Of a DNA stretch of 48,947 nt, positions 48,306 through 48,947 are shown one piece after another; position 1 is the stretch's first letter, and each line of letters begins with the position of its first letter. A program made the translations under genes and the position numbers. This DNA is from Clostridia bacterium (GTDB lineage Bacteria; Bacillota; Clostridia; CAKSNL01; HGM11501). The notes beneath the pieces were generated by a model, which saw only the letters and a list, made by a program, of their open reading frames with translations, ran no database searches and had not been told where the DNA came from. The stretch is taken from assembly GCA_900766735.1 (NCBI GenBank), contig CAAFWO010000047.1:1-48947 (forward strand). The letters are read 5' to 3'.

Positions 48306-48947
48306 TTATTCCCGCAAAAAGCCGAGGGCTTCCATCTGCGCGCGGTGGAGATCGGAAGATTCCATTGTGTAAATTCGCGTGGTGTTGATGCTCGAATGGC
48401 CGAGGAGCTCGGAAAGGCGCAGTAAATCCTTATGCACCTTATAATATGTCCGCGCGAAAAGGTGGCGGAGGTTATGCGGAAACACCTTCTTTTCGGAAAC
48501 GTGCGCCTCTTTGCAAAGTGCCTTCATAGAACGCCAGATATAGAACCTGTCGAGCGGCCTCCCTGTTCTTGTGATGAACACGGGGCCGCTTTTTATATTG
48601 TTCTTTTTGGCGTACTTGCGGAGTATTTTGCACAGCTTGCCGGGTAGTAAAACGACGCGTATCTTGCCCTTTAATGCGATCGTCGCATTTCGCTCCTCCA
48701 CCGCCTCGCATGTGATGAACCGAATTTCGGACACGCGAAGGCCGCACGAGCACGCCGTCTGCATTAGCAGATACAGCCGTTCGCTCTTCCGCTTTGCGAC
48801 ATTTAAAAGGCGGTTGTATTCGTCCATCGTCATCTCGCGGTCCTTATCCGCAAAGTTGCGGCGCGAGATCTTGAGGCTTTTTAGGCGCATATCCCTCTTT
48901 TCGCAGAAATCGAAAAACGAATTAAGGCCGGAGACCGCCCCGTTCAC
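48306..48947 (-). CDS. Tyrosine recombinase (XerC/D-like integrase), N-terminus outside window
   Basis: At least 213 residues; the frame runs off the right edge (the first visible codon is a GTG within the N-terminal SAM-like domain, so the true start is probably beyond). Catalytic residues of the family are present: Arg in SCGLRVSEIRF, Lys in ALKGKIRVVLL, HNLRH (H-x2-R), LLGHSS (His) and the nucleophile Tyr in TTRIYTMESS. It is leftward and ends next to the right inverted site at 48275-48298. This fits a dedicated inversion recombinase, as for recombinases encoded beside clostridial phase-variation switches. Alternatively it is part of a mobile element continuing to the right. Confidence 0.85.
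   Translation of the reverse strand: MNGAVSGLNSFFDFCEKRDMRLKSLKISRRNFADKDREMTMDEYNRLLNVAKRKSERLYLLMQTACSCGLRVSEIRFITCEAVEERNATIALKGKIRVVLLPGKLCKILRKYAKKNNIKSGPVFITRTGRPLDRFYIWRSMKALCKEAHVSEKKVFPHNLRHLFARTYYKVHKDLLRLSELLGHSSINTTRIYTMESSDLHRAQMEALGFLRE

Overview
The window looks like the chromosome of a gut-type clostridium (Firmicutes, Oscillospiraceae-like). Support for this: strong purine-rich ribosome binding sites, sigma-A promoters with 17-bp spacers, intrinsic terminators, a B. subtilis ydjGHI-like trio, clostridial secreted-protein domains (InlB-like repeats, copper-amine-oxidase-like stalk domains), and mini-hairpin repeats. The species is inferred, not read. Base composition is a mosaic: both flanks are GC-rich, and about 5.2-28.5 kb is clearly AT-richer, as expected of a horizontally exchanged surface-polysaccharide cassette.

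Layout. 0-0.7 kb: a symmetric divergent promoter between two broken genes (a truncated MATE transporter and an internally deleted DUF554 gene). 0.8-4.0 kb: ydjG-ydjH-ydjI-like envelope-stress genes. 4.4-29.8 kb: a polysaccharide locus. It opens with an initiating sugar-phosphate transferase, then a ~430-nt structured leader ending in a strong terminator. A long co-directional run follows: pyruvyl transferase, three GT4 glycosyltransferases, a pentitol-phosphate set (IspD/TarI-like cytidylyltransferase, TarJ-like dehydrogenase, ribulose-5-phosphate epimerase, LicD-family transferase), a Wzy-like polymerase, two acetyltransferases and a Wzx flippase. A complete GDP-D-glycero-D-manno-heptose pathway comes next (HddA, an HddC-GmhB fusion, GmhA). 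The 3' part (21.7-28.5 kb) is a patchwork: a VanZ-repeat protein, two HEPN-like proteins, a hexose-phosphate mutase, small accessory genes and a gmhA remnant, with a recurring structured element in the intergenic gaps. A FlaA1/CapD-type dehydratase closes the locus, next to a perfect 40-bp palindrome.

29.9-45.6 kb: core-like genes. These are a second VanZ-repeat paralog; an operon of ECF-like sigma factor, small membrane protein (possible anti-sigma), membrane protein and PrsW-like protease; a convergent operon of HprK-like kinase, PqqD and S26-like peptidase; a 1662-residue secreted protein preceded by a paralog of the possible anti-sigma gene; tRNA-Thr(CGT); a 942-residue membrane protein with a GAP1-N1-like start; a GH3 lipoprotein; and dapA.

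45.7-48.9 kb: a leftward operon (small membrane protein, zinc-ribbon/DUF6273 gene split by an in-frame TAG, HEPN-like protein). Its upstream region has the layout of an invertible promoter: two 24-bp inverted sites, each built of two 10-bp half-sites, flank 217 bp that holds a perfect TTGACA-17-TATAAT promoter pointing away from the operon and two terminators facing the operon. A tyrosine recombinase gene lies immediately beside it. This probable phase-variation switch is the most notable system in the window.
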